Shown here in pieces: positions 52,273 to 61,541 of a stretch of 64,000 nucleotides of DNA. Source of the DNA: AP-15 sp963700195 (lineage in GTDB: Bacteria > Pseudomonadota > Alphaproteobacteria > ATCC43930 > CGMCC-115725). A program made the position numbers and the translations under genes. Under the pieces are notes generated by a model. That model was not told the DNA's origin and did not search any database. It saw only the letters and a list, made by a program, of their open reading frames with translations. The stretch is taken from contig CAVOWQ010000008.1 of NCBI GenBank assembly GCA_963700195.1, forward strand, positions 1 through 64,000, written 5' to 3'. How positions within the stretch are numbered: position 1 is the stretch's first letter; each line of letters starts with the position of its first letter.

Positions 52273-53244
52273 TCAGCCCGACCGAGAATCCCGTGCGGTC
52301 GCGGTCGGCAGCGGGGGCATAAATTCGCGCGGATCTACGGCGTGTTGACCGCGGCGCAGCTCGAAATGCAGCTGCGGCTCGCTGACATTACCGGTCGAGC
52401 CGACCCGCGCAATCACTTCGCCGCGCCCGACTTTTTCGCCGCGCTTGACGAGAATCGCATCGCAGTGGGCATAAGCCGAGATCCAGCCATTGGCATGCTT
52501 GACGAGAACGAGATTGCCGTACCCGCGCAGCTCGTTCCCGGCATAGACGACGACGCCGGCATCGACGGCTTGCACTGCCGTGCCTCGCGGTGCGGCGATG
52601 TTGATGCCGTCATTGTGCGTGCCGTCGGATTTTGAACCGTAGGTTGCGAGGATATGGCCGCGAACCGGCCAGAGAAACGCGCCGGTGCCGGCGGCTGGGG
52701 GGGTTGCGGCGCTACCCGTATCTGGGCTCTCGGGGACCTCTTGGGGCGGTGGCGCGGCGGAGATCGGAGGCGGAGTTGACGTGGGGACAGGCTGGGCCGC
52801 AGGCGGCGCCAATGGCGCAGCCGAAACTGACGGAGGCTCCAGAGCGGCCGGCGGCGCGAGTTCGGGCCCAGTCGTGGGCTGCGGGACCTCCGGCTGCTGC
52901 GCGGGAGGCAGCGCCGCGACCGATGCGGGCGCCGCGGCGAGGCGCGGCGGGCCGGCGCCTGGGATCACAAGCGTGCGGCCGACCTGAATGCGATAGGGCG
53001 GCGACAGACCGTTCGCCTCGGCAATCACCTGCATCGGGACATGATAGCTGTGGGCGATTTCCGATAGGGTCTGCCCGCGTTGGATCGTGATCGTCTGCGC
53101 GGCGCGCTCCACCGGCGCGGGGCCGCTGACCACTGGCGCCGGCCCCTCTACCCGCGGAGCGCAGGCCGCGAGAGCACACCCGAGCGCCACCACAATCCAA
53201 GACGCGGACCGCAAACCGCACCACGCGCCAATACGAATTGTCAT
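52273..53244 (-). CDS. LysM/M23 lipoprotein, NlpD-like
   Basis: A 323-residue envelope protein. A lipobox follows the signal (VVALGCALAAC, Cys28). It has a LysM domain (about 50-95, TITIQRGQTLSEIAHSYHVP), a long Ala/Pro-rich linker, and a C-terminal M23/LytM domain (about 190-310, GTHNDGINIAAPRGTAVQAV and PQLHFELRRGQHAVDP). Metal ligands are only partly conserved (HNDGIN, AYAHCD), so it may be an amidase activator like NlpD and not an active peptidase. Its place after pcm matches the surE-pcm-nlpD order found widely in proteobacteria. Confidence 0.9.
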   Translation of the reverse strand: MTIRIGAWCGLRSASWIVVALGCALAACAPRVEGPAPVVSGPAPVERAAQTITIQRGQTLSEIAHSYHVPMQVIAEANGLSPPYRIQVGRTLVIPGAGPPRLAAAPASVAALPPAQQPEVPQPTTGPELAPPAALEPPSVSAAPLAPPAAQPVPTSTPPPISAAPPPQEVPESPDTGSAATPPAAGTGAFLWPVRGHILATYGSKSDGTHNDGINIAAPRGTAVQAVDAGVVVYAGNELRGYGNLVLVKHANGWISAYAHCDAILVKRGEKVGRGEVIARVGSTGNVSEPQLHFELRRGQHAVDPREFMPPLPTATARDSRSG

Positions 53245-53305
53245 CTTTCTCCGGCACGCCCCCCGACGCGCAAGAACCTGCGCTATTTGGTACGCGAAGG
53301 CAGGA

Positions 53306-53995
53306 TCATGTCAAGCTCTGGTCCGCTTCGCGGCGCGGCAGCCCGGCGATGAGCGGCACGAAGCGAACGAGACCGAGATCCTCAGTCGTAAACCGGTCGT
53401 CTTGGCGGCGGATTCGCACAAGCTGCTGGTCGCGGTGATCCTCGCCGACGGGCACCACGAGAATGCCGTCGGGGGCAAGGGCGTCGACGAGGGTTGCCGG
53501 CACGTCCGGAGCCGCGGCGGTTACCAGCACTCGCTTGTATGGCGCCTGCTCGGGCCAACCTTTCGTGCCGTCGCCGAATCGGCACACGATGTTACGCAGG
53601 CGAAGCTCTTCAAACCGCCGCTCTGCATCGCGCAACAGTTCGCGGTGACGTTCGATCGTAAAGACCCGGCGGCAGAGGGCCGCCAAAACCGCGGTCTGGT
53701 AACCGGAACCTGTTCCGATCTCGAGGACGTTCTGCCGTTCTCCGAGCTCGAGCTTCTCGGTCATCAGCGCCACGACATAGGGCTGGCTTACCGTCTGCGC
53801 ATTGCCGATCGGCAGAGCCATGTTCTCATAGGCTTGGTCCTCGAACGAGGCCGGCACGAATTTCTCCCGGGGGGTCTTTTCGATGGCGCCGAGCACCCGT
53901 GTGTCGCCGATCCCGGCGCGACGCAGCTCCATCAGGAGACGCAGCTTCTTCTGGATCAAGCCCGGCTCGACCAGGCCCGCTCGACCAGGCGTCAC
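53306..53995 (-). CDS. pcm: Protein-L-isoaspartate O-methyltransferase
   Basis: A 229-residue repair enzyme that methylates isoaspartyl residues in damaged proteins. Motif I is NVLEIGTGSGYQTAVLAALC, preceded by ENMALPIGNAQTVSQPYVVA (the PIGxxQTISQP signature). The GTG start overlaps the surE stop in GTGA, giving a translationally coupled pair. The much longer open frame upstream is a shadow of surE. Confidence 0.93.
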   Translation of the reverse strand: MTPGRAGLVEPGLIQKKLRLLMELRRAGIGDTRVLGAIEKTPREKFVPASFEDQAYENMALPIGNAQTVSQPYVVALMTEKLELGERQNVLEIGTGSGYQTAVLAALCRRVFTIERHRELLRDAERRFEELRLRNIVCRFGDGTKGWPEQAPYKRVLVTAAAPDVPATLVDALAPDGILVVPVGEDHRDQQLVRIRRQDDRFTTEDLGLVRFVPLIAGLPRREADQSLT

Positions 53996-54774
53996 CCAAA
54001 GACCTTTTTCAGAGAAGCGAGCACCGGAACGTTGGTCAGGTTGAGGTAGATCGGGGTGACTGAAACGTGATTCTCGTTGATCGCAGCCAAGTCGGTGCCG
54101 GGCTCGGCAAACCCGTCCTCGCGGACCGGGCCGATCCAATAATAGGGCCTGCCGCGAGGATCGAGGCGCTCGCTCAGATTGTCGGCGATCGCGCGCTTGC
54201 CTTGGCTGGTGACCGCGATGCCGCGAACGTCTTCGGGGGCCGCGGCCGGGAAATTGATGTTCATCAAGGTGTGCTCGGGCCAGGGCAGCCGGGTCAACCG
54301 CCGGATCACCTCGGGCGCGAAACGCGCGGCGGTGTGCCAGGGTATCTCTTCGCCGTCGATGAAGTGCTGACTGAGCGCAATTGCCGGGATGTCGAGCAAC
54401 GTCGCTTCCATCGCCGCCGCGACGGTTCCCGAATAGGTCAAATCTTCTCCGACATTGCCGCCGCCATTCACCCCGGAAAGGACGAGGTCCGGACGGTGCT
54501 CGCGAAGCAGGTGCTTGACCGCCAGCATCACGCAATCCGTCGGCGTCCCGTCCACCGCGTAGCGCCGCTCCGCCAGCTCCGACATCCGCAACGGGCGCCT
54601 TGTCGTCAGCGAGTGGCTGGAGGCGCTCTGTTCCTGCTCGGGTGCGACAACCCAGACGTCCGGCGAGAGATCGCGCGCGATCTCCTCCAACAGCTTGATA
54701 CCGGGTGACCCGATACCGTCGTCGTTGGTGACGAGGATGCGGGCGTTGCCGAGTTCGATGCGCCCGTCAGCCAT
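53992..54774 (-). CDS. surE: 5'/3'-nucleotidase SurE
   Basis: A 260-residue survival protein SurE, a metal-dependent nucleotidase. The start RILVTNDDGIGSPGIKLLEE carries the metal-binding Asp pair. APEQEQSASSHSLTTRRPLR and LVLSGVNGGGNVGEDLTYSG are family signatures. It overlaps serS by 8 bases and pcm by 4, so serS-surE-pcm is one coupled operon. Confidence 0.95.
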   Translation of the reverse strand: MADGRIELGNARILVTNDDGIGSPGIKLLEEIARDLSPDVWVVAPEQEQSASSHSLTTRRPLRMSELAERRYAVDGTPTDCVMLAVKHLLREHRPDLVLSGVNGGGNVGEDLTYSGTVAAAMEATLLDIPAIALSQHFIDGEEIPWHTAARFAPEVIRRLTRLPWPEHTLMNINFPAAAPEDVRGIAVTSQGKRAIADNLSERLDPRGRPYYWIGPVREDGFAEPGTDLAAINENHVSVTPIYLNLTNVPVLASLKKVFG

Positions 54775-56048
54775 GGGGTTCGATGACCTCCTGGCCTCCC
54801 ATATAGGGCTGCAACACCGGCGGGAGCGCCACGGTGCCGTTGTGCCGCTGGAAGTTCTCGAGGATCGCGATCAGCGTGCGCCCGATCGCGAGACCAGAGC
54901 CGTTGAGGGTATGAACCGGCAGTGTTCCTCTTGCCCTCGGCGGGGCGATAGCGCGCCTTCATGCGCAAGGCCTGGAACGCGCCGCAATTCGAGCAGCTGG
55001 AAATCTCGCGGTAGGTCCCCTGCCCCGGCAGCCAGACCTCGATGTCGTAGGTCTTTTGCGAGGCAAATCCCATGTCGCCGGTCGACAGCAGCACCACACG
55101 ATAGGCGAGGCCGAGGCGCTTCAGCACTTCCTCGGCGCACGCGGTCATCCGTTCGTGCTCGGCCGCGGAATCGTCCGGTCGGACGACCGAGACCAGTTCG
55201 ACCTTTTCAAACTGATGCTGGCGGATCATGCCGCGGGTGTCCTTGCCCGCCGCGCCGGCCTCCGAGCGGAAGCACGGGGTCCAGGCGGTGTAGCGCAGCG
55301 GCAGCGCGCTCTCGTCGAGGATTTCGCCGGCAACGAGGTTGGTCAGCGGCACCTCGGCGGTCGGGATCAACCAATACCCATCGGTGGTTCGGAACATATC
55401 CTCGGCGAATTTCGGGAGCTGGCCGACCCCAAACGCCGCTTCATCGCGGACCAACAGAGGAGGCGAAACCTCGGTGTAGCCGAATTCGGTCGTATGGAGA
55501 TCGAGCATGAATTGGCCGAGCGCCCGCTCGAGCCGAGCCAGCGCGCTGCGCAGAACGACAAATCGCGACCCGGACAACTTCCCGGCGCGCGCAAAATCCA
55601 TCATGCCGAGCCGCTCGCCGATCGCCTCGTGCGACAACGGTGCGAAGTCGAAACGCGGCGGCTCGCCATGATGGCGCACCACCCGATTGGCGGTCTCGTC
55701 CGGCCCGTCCGGCACCTCTTCGGCCGGAAGGTTCGGGAGACCAGCGAGGATCTCGTCGATTTGCGCGCGCAGTCGCGCCGCCTCCGGTCGCCCGCTTGCG
55801 GCTTCGACCTCCCGGTCCTCGCCGGTCTGGCGCAGCAACGGCGCTACGTCATCGCCGCGCTTCTTGGCGGCGCCGATCTCCCGGGCGACGCGGTTGCGCT
55901 CGGCCTGCGCTTCCTGGGCACGAGTCTCGGCGGCGCGCCACGACCGGTCGAGCGCCAAGATCTCCTCGGCGCACGGCGGCAAACCGCGCCGCGTTAGGCC
56001 GCGGTCGAATTCCATCGGATTGTCACGAATCCATCTGAGATCGTGCAT
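54767..56048 (-). CDS. serS: Seryl-tRNA synthetase, one frameshift
   Basis: The class II enzyme that charges tRNA-Ser, about 427 residues. N-terminal coiled-coil arm (about 30-105), then catalytic core with TAEVPLTNLVAGEILDESAL (motif region), CFRSEAGAAGKDTRGMIRQH (motif 2) and EISSCSNCGAFQALRMKARY. Near 54922 the frame is broken by what looks like one extra A: the expected LPVHTLNGSGLAIGR (motif 3) lies in the next frame and runs to a stop overlapping the surE ATG. An essential gene should be whole, so a sequencing indel is most likely. Confidence 0.9.
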
Positions 56049-56057
56049 CGAAGAGCG

Positions 56058-56122
56058 TCATGCCCGGGCTTGACCCGGGCATCTCCTGGATCGCCGGGTC
56101 AAGCCCGGCGATGACGAAAGGG
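56058..56122. repeat. Palindromic repeat upstream of serS
   Basis: Nested inverted arms gtcatgcccgggcttgaccc-gggcatc and gatcgccgggtcaagcccgg-cgatgac. It lies between tatC and serS and belongs to the family at 6.6 and 31.0 kb. Confidence 0.78.
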
Positions 56123-56190
56123 GGACGGCAATAAGCATGGTGCCCGGATATAGAGAGCCGTACGCCTCTCGTCCATCCGGCTCGCGCTCG

Positions 56191-57051
56191 TCACGTTCCG
56201 GCGGCGGGCTTCCCTTTGCCGGCGAGTTCGGCTTCCTCTTCGGCCTCTCGCTTGGCGCGCGCCTTCTCCACCATCCGGCACGAGATAATCGAGGCCTCAA
56301 ACAAGATGATCAAAGGTATCGCGAGGCTCGTCTGGCTGACGATGTCCGGCGGCGTCAATACCGCGGCAACGACGAACATGATGACAATGGCGTAGCGTCG
56401 TTTGGATGCGAGCCCGGCCGAAGTAACCAGACCCACCCGCGCCATCAAGGTAAGCAGCACCGGCAGCTGAAAGGCGACGCCAAAGGCGAAGAGCAGGGTC
56501 ATGACCAACGACAGGTATTCGTTGACCTTCGCCTCGAGGACGATCGGAAGGCCGCCGTCGGCGCCGGCCGGCGTCTCGAAGCTGACGAAGAAGCGCCAGG
56601 CAACCGGGATCACGACAAAGTAGGCGAGCGACGCGCCCATCGCGAACAAGACCGGAGTGGCGAAGAGATAGGGGTAGAAGGCGCGACGTTCGTTCTTGTA
56701 GAGGCCGGGTGCGACGAACTTCCAGATTTGGCTGGCGACGATCGGGAAAGCGAGGCAGAGCCCCGCCCAGAACGACACCTTGACGTAAGTGAAAAAGGCC
56801 TCGGTCAGGCCGGTGTAGATCAGATGCCGCCCGGTCTGCCCCTCGAAAATGACCGCCAGCGGATGCACCAGAAAGCCATAGATGCGCTCCTTGAACTGGT
56901 AGCAGATCAGAAACGCGACGAGGACCGCGCCGATCGCCCACATCAGCCGGTTGCGCAGCTCGATCAAGTGATCGAGGAGCGGCATCCTGCCTTCTTCGAG
57001 CTCGGCTTCCCTGTCGTCGTCCACAACCGTTCCCTGAAGGGCGCTAAACAT
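56191..57051 (-). CDS. tatC: Sec-independent translocase TatC
   Basis: A 286-residue membrane protein with six helices that forms the twin-arginine signal receptor with TatB. Conserved segments are MPLLDHLIELRNRLMWAIGA (about 23-42) and FPIVASQIWKFVAPGLYKNE (about 102-121), with the Glu of the first periplasmic loop region also present. The charged tail (KARAKREAEEEAELAGKGK) is typical. It lies 41 bases after tatB. Confidence 0.95.
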   Translation of the reverse strand: MFSALQGTVVDDDREAELEEGRMPLLDHLIELRNRLMWAIGAVLVAFLICYQFKERIYGFLVHPLAVIFEGQTGRHLIYTGLTEAFFTYVKVSFWAGLCLAFPIVASQIWKFVAPGLYKNERRAFYPYLFATPVLFAMGASLAYFVVIPVAWRFFVSFETPAGADGGLPIVLEAKVNEYLSLVMTLLFAFGVAFQLPVLLTLMARVGLVTSAGLASKRRYAIVIMFVVAAVLTPPDIVSQTSLAIPLIILFEASIISCRMVEKARAKREAEEEAELAGKGKPAAGT

Positions 57052-57092
57052 CCACCGACATCGTCATTGAAGGACGCTGACTCGAGCGACCC

Positions 57093-57545
57093 TCACTGCT
57101 TTAGCGGCACGGGATCCTGACTGGCGTCATATGGCGGCGCGATGGTTGGCACCGCGGGCTCAGCCGCCTTGGTCTCCGTCGGTTCTGTGGTTGGCTGCGG
57201 TTGAGCTTCGGGAGCCGGCGCCATCGGGAGGTCGGCATCGGAGAATTTCGGCAGCTCCGGCGGCTTCAGGCTCTCGGCAAGGCTGCCGGTCGGATCGATC
57301 GTCTCGCGAAACTGTTTTTCGAGATCGATCTCGGTGACCTTCTTCAGCTCCTGCCGCATTTCGTCCAGTTCTGCCTCGCGGATCATCTGCTCGACGCTGC
57401 TCTGAAACTCGCGCGACAAGGTGCGCGCCTTTCTGACCCAGAAGCCGGCGACGCGCAGAGCCTTCGGCAGATCCTTCGGTCCGATGAACACGAGCGCCAC
57501 GACCCCGATCAGCAACAGCTCCGACATGCCGAAGTCAAGAAACAT
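57093..57545 (-). CDS. tatB: Sec-independent translocase TatB
   Basis: A 150-residue TatB: short N-terminal membrane helix (MFLDFGMSELLLIGVVALVF), hinge IGPKDLPKALR, long amphipathic helix (about 25-75) and a Pro/Ala-rich tail. The Glu8 at the start of the helix (SELLL) and the length mark it as TatB and not TatA. The gap upstream to scpB is only about 113 bases and has no tatA. Confidence 0.93.
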   Translation of the reverse strand: MFLDFGMSELLLIGVVALVFIGPKDLPKALRVAGFWVRKARTLSREFQSSVEQMIREAELDEMRQELKKVTEIDLEKQFRETIDPTGSLAESLKPPELPKFSDADLPMAPAPEAQPQPTTEPTETKAAEPAVPTIAPPYDASQDPVPLKQ

Positions 57546-57658
57546 CGCGGCGCTGCCTCGCGGGCTCCTGGTCAGTTATCGGCAACATGCGCATGTGGCG
57601 TGATGATGTCAGATGGCTGTCATATGGGCAACGTCGGCCGGCGCACCACCCTGGCAGG

Positions 57659-58253
57659 TCACGGCTCGATGCGGGCTTCCTGCTCGGCGTTTTTCTCGCC
57701 CGCCTGTTCGGCCAGGGTGAATGGGGTGAGGTCGAGAAGCCCGGCGGCGCGCAGCTCGTCGAGACCGGGCAGCTCGTTCAGACTGTCGAGCCCAAAATGG
57801 ACGAGAAAACCCGGCGTCGTCACCCAGAGGAGCGGCCGGCCGGGGCCGGCGCGCCGGCCCCTTGGGACGGACCCAGCCGGCCTCCATCAATGTATCGATC
57901 GTTCCCTTGCCGAGAGCGACCCCCCGGATCTGTTCGATTTCGGCGCGGGTCACCGGCTGGTGGTAGGCAATGACCGCAAGAGTTTCGATCGCCGCGCGCG
58001 ACAGCTTCCGGGCGACCGGCCGCTCGATGCGCAAGCTGGCGGCGAGATCGGGCGCGGTACGAAACGCCCATCCACCGGCCAGCCGCACGAGGTTGACGCC
58101 GCGTCCGGCATAGCTCTCGGCGAGCTCGCGCAGCAACCCCGAGACATCGGCCGCGTCGTCCAGATGCCGCGCCAGAGCCTCTTCGCCAATCGGTTCGGCG
58201 ACCGCGAACAGGAGCGCCTCGACGAGACGCAACTGCTGCGCCCGCCCGCTCAC
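57659..58253 (-). CDS. scpB: Segregation and condensation protein ScpB, frameshifted
   Basis: The winged-helix partner of ScpA and SMC in chromosome condensation, about 197 residues. The first part is normal: LRLVEALLFAVAEPIGEEAL and AIETLAVIAYHQPVTRAEIE, then IRGVALGKGTIDTLMEAGWV. In a GC-rich stretch near 57850 one base is off; the family C terminus (GRPLLWVTTPGFLVHFGLDS, LNELPGLDELRAAGLLDL) is in the next frame and ends at 57659. The GTG start overlaps the scpA stop (GTGA). A sequencing indel is most likely. Confidence 0.88.
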
Positions 58254-59035
58254 GCACTCGCCCCCAGACCATGTGCCGCGGCTGCCGGGGCAGGGCTGCG
58301 AAGATAGATCGGCCCGAAGGCCCGGTCCTGACGGAGCTCGATGCGGCCGCTGCGCGCCAGCTCGAGGGTAGCGGCGAAAGTCGCGGCGAGCGCCGAGCGG
58401 CGAAATACCTCGCCGCGCAGCTCCCTCGGCAAGAAGGTTGCCAGCTCGCGCCAATTCGGCACGCGGCCGATAAAGCGCGCCAATCGGCTCAATGCATCAT
58501 CCATCGAATAGAATTCGGCTGGTTCGATCGTCAGCACCGCGGCTTCGGTTCGGCGCCGGCCCTCGCCATAGGCGCGCAGCAGCTCGTACAGAGCGAGCTC
58601 GTAGACCGGCACCGGGATCACCGCGAGCCCCTCCGGCGCGCCCCGCAAGAACACATCCTGCCCGGTCCGCGGATGCGCCATGAGCCGCCCTCCGGCAATC
58701 TGCATGGCCTCGAGCAATCGGAGGCGGTGCTCCAGCTGGGCGGCGAGCTCAGTCCCGCTCGGCTCCTCGTCCTGCGGAGGCTGCGGCAGCAAGAGGCGCG
58801 ATTTGAGATAGGCGAGCCAAGCCGCCATGACCAGGTAGTCGGCGGCAATCTCGAGACTGAGCGAGCGTTGTCTCGCGATGAACGCCAGATACTGGTCGGC
58901 CAGCGCCAGGATCGAGATCTTGCCGAGGTCGACCTTCTGCTCGCGGGCCAACGTGAGCAGCAAATCGATCGGCCCCTCGTAGCCGTCGAGCTCGAGCACC
59001 AGCTGCTCCGAGCGCGTCGGCGAGCTCCGGCTCAT
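58250..59035 (-). CDS. scpA: Segregation and condensation protein ScpA
   Basis: A 261-residue kleisin subunit of the SMC-ScpAB complex. The N-terminal family start is LVLELDGYEGPIDLLLTLAR, EQKVDLGKISILALADQYL; the middle holds YLVMAAWLAYLKSRLLLPQP. The ATG at 59035 overlaps the M50 protease stop in ATGA. Upstream in-frame codons belong to the protease in its correct frame and are not part of ScpA. Confidence 0.93.
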   Translation of the reverse strand: MSRSSPTRSEQLVLELDGYEGPIDLLLTLAREQKVDLGKISILALADQYLAFIARQRSLSLEIAADYLVMAAWLAYLKSRLLLPQPPQDEEPSGTELAAQLEHRLRLLEAMQIAGGRLMAHPRTGQDVFLRGAPEGLAVIPVPVYELALYELLRAYGEGRRRTEAAVLTIEPAEFYSMDDALSRLARFIGRVPNWRELATFLPRELRGEVFRRSALAATFAATLELARSGRIELRQDRAFGPIYLRSPAPAAAAHGLGASA

Positions 59036-59737
59036 TCGCCTTGCCCGGTGATCGCCAGAATCAAGCGGATCAAGCGCGTCCGTCGGCACGCCGATCAGCC
59101 AGCCAAGAATATTGAGGTCGATGACCCGTCTGCTCGCCGACATAGGGGATGACGAACAAGAACAGCAGCAGGATCAACATGCCGTAACGCTCGAGCCGAG
59201 CGAGCGGGAGGGCCAGCGCATCCGGCAACAGCCCGACCGCGACCCTGCCGCCGTCCAGCGGCGGCAAAGGCAGCATGTTGAAAACGCAGAGGACGACGTT
59301 GATCATGTACCGAATGCACCAGATTTTCCGCAAGCCACTCCCGCCGGGCTCGGCGGCATCAAACCAACCCCGTAAAACAGCAGCGACGAGACGATCGCGA
59401 GCAGCACATTGGTGCCGGGCCCGGCCAGAGCGACCCACACCATGTCGCGCCGCGGCCGGTCGAGCCGCCGGAAATTGACCGGCACCGGCTTGGCATAGCC
59501 GAACAGGAACGGCGAGCGCAGCAGGATCAGCATCGCCGGCAGGATGATCGTGCCGAACGGGTCGACGTGCTTGAACGGATTGAACGTGACGCGGCCCGCC
59601 CGCTGGGCGGTGTCGTCGCCGAATTGGTAGGCGACAAAGCCGTGCGCCGCCTCGTGAAAGGTCACGGCAAAGACGACCGGCAGAACCCAGGTGCTCGCCT
59701 GATAGACCATTGCGGCCATGCCGCCCGCCGGGTTCAC
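59032..59737 (-). CDS. M50 site-2-protease family protein, several frameshifts
   Basis: An intramembrane zinc protease of about 233 residues. The metal motif is VTFHEAAHGFVAYQFGDD (HExxH) and the second site is MLPLPPLDGGRVAVGLLPD. The match needs four frame changes, near 59339, 59310, 59128 and 59075: segments are GVGLMPPSPA, then EWLAENLVHSV, then MINVVLCVFNMLPLPPLDGG, then VIDLNILGWLIGVPTDA, then LIRLILAITGQGE. Both ends are exact: a GTG start overlaps the nagZ stop and the stop overlaps the scpA ATG. Conserved sequence throughout argues for base-calling errors and not decay. Confidence 0.82.
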
Positions 59738-60776
59738 TGCTCCGCAACCTCCGAAATGCGCGCGCCCGCAAGGAGCGCGTCGAATTGCGCCTCGGCTTCC
59801 GCGCGGTCGAAGCCGTTCGCCGCGGAACCGCGCCGCATCGCTTCGCCGCGCCGAGCCGCGCCGCGGTGAGCGGCGAAATCGGCCGAGCCGCCGCGACGAC
59901 CTCCTCCATCTCGCCGGGGTCTCCATTGCAATGCAGCGCTAGATCGCAGCCGGCGGCGAGCGCCTGCCGCGTCCGCTCGCCGAGCCCGCCGCCGAGCGCC
60001 CGCATCGACAGATCGTCGGACACAAGAACGCCGTCGAACCCGATCTCGCCGCGGATGACCTCGGTGACCACGCGTGACGACAGTGTCGCCGGCGCCGTCG
60101 GATCGATCGCCGAATAGACGATGTGCGCGGTCATCGCCCAGGGCATCGCGGCCAGAGCTCGGAACGGCGCAAAATCGGTGTTCGCCAATTCTTCGTAACT
60201 GGTCTCGACCAGCGGGCAGGCGTAATGGCTGTCGACGCGGGCGCGGCCATGGCCGGGTATGTGCTTAAGGACAGGCAGGACGGCGCCGTCGAGCAGCCCC
60301 GCACACACGGCGCCGGCGAGGCACGCGACCCGTTCCGGATCGCTCCCATAAGCCCGGTCGCCGATCACCGGATCCGCGCCAGCCACCGGAATATCGAGCA
60401 CCGGCAAGCAATCAACGGTGATGCCGAGCCCCGCCAAATCGTCGGCGATCAGCCGAGCGCTGAGGCGGGCCGCCGTCGCCGCCGAGGGGTCCGGCAGCGA
60501 GGCCAGACCCGCGGCCGATGGGTAGCGGCGCCAGTGCGGCGGACGCAGCCGCGCGACGCGGCCGCCTTCCTGGTCGATCAGAACCGGCGCGTCGTCACGG
60601 CCGACGCAGCCGCGCAGCGAGCCGACCAGATCGCGCACCTGCCCGGGCGAGCTGCAGTTGCGGCGGAACAGAATGAAGCCGACCGGATCGACGGCGGCGA
60701 AGAGATCGCGTTCCGAGGCAGTAAGGCGCTCGCCGGAGCAACCCAATACAACCGCGAGCGGCGCGTTATCGGGCAA
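59734..60776 (-). CDS. nagZ: Beta-N-acetylhexosaminidase NagZ, frameshifted
   Basis: A glycoside hydrolase family 3 enzyme of peptidoglycan recycling that removes GlcNAc from anhydro-muropeptides in the cytoplasm, about 347 residues. Signatures are LIDQEGGRVARLRPPHWRRY, KHIPGHGRARVDSHYACP (catalytic His loop) and VLVSDDLSMRALGG (nucleophile Asp). Near 59855 the frame shifts; the correct end ANGFDRAEAEAQFDALLAGA closes at 59734. The TTG start overlaps the SPOR gene stop. Probably an indel error. Confidence 0.9.
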
Positions 60777-61539
60777 TGATGCACCCGATGTTGCGCCGCT
60801 TCAGCTCACTGCAGATCCGGTCGGCATCCGCGATGGGGGCAGTCTGAAGACCGTAAAACACCCCCTTTTCGCCGAGATCGGCACGAACGAATGTCGCCGA
60901 GACACTCCCAAGCAGGTCTGGATTCGCGCGCCTTATACGGTCCCATTCCCGACGCGCGGCCTCCTCGCTGCGCACCGAAGCGAGCTGGATCCGAGCGCCG
61001 CCCGTCTTCTGCGCCGTACCTGGTTTTGCAGCAGCGGTCGCAGCGGGTTCGGCCTTAGCGGGCGGTTTGCCGGCGGGCTGCTGCGGCTGGGCCTGTGGCG
61101 GCGGATTCGCGGCACCGGCTCCGGTAGACGCCGGTGGTGGCTGTGGTGAGGCAGACGGAGCGGCGACAGAAGGCGCCGTGGGCCGTGGCATCGGCTTCTC
61201 GGCGGGCGGCAACAGGTGCTCCACCGCCGCGTGCTTCAGGGTGTAGATCAGCTTGTCGCGATCGGGGACTTCCATGCCGCCCGGCTTTTCCGGTTTGACT
61301 TTTGTCGGACGCTCGTCAGCGCGGATCAGCGGGACATCCGCAGCTCCGGTGATGACGCCCCCGCGCTTTAATCCCTGCTGATAGGCCAACCATAGACCAC
61401 CGGCAAGGACCCCGACGACGACGAGCGCAACCAGACTTGCGACCAATCCGCGAAACCGCGGCCGCGCCTCGTCTTCCCGCGGGTCGGCGTAGAGATCGGC
61501 TCGTCGGTCCGAATCCGCTGATCCGAGTTGGTACGACAT
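60766..61539 (-). CDS. SPOR-domain cell-envelope protein
   Basis: A 257-residue bitopic membrane protein. A cytoplasmic N terminus is followed by one helix (about 30-50, LVASLVALVVVGVLAGGLWL), a Pro/Ala-rich linker and a C-terminal SPOR domain (about 180-257, GARIQLASVRSEEAARREWD, then GVFYGLQTAPIADADRICSE). SPOR binds denuded glycan at the division site. It lies between argS and nagZ, the standard alphaproteobacterial position. Confidence 0.92.
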   Translation of the reverse strand: MSYQLGSADSDRRADLYADPREDEARPRFRGLVASLVALVVVGVLAGGLWLAYQQGLKRGGVITGAADVPLIRADERPTKVKPEKPGGMEVPDRDKLIYTLKHAAVEHLLPPAEKPMPRPTAPSVAAPSASPQPPPASTGAGAANPPPQAQPQQPAGKPPAKAEPAATAAAKPGTAQKTGGARIQLASVRSEEAARREWDRIRRANPDLLGSVSATFVRADLGEKGVFYGLQTAPIADADRICSELKRRNIGCIIAR

Positions 61540-61541
61540 GA

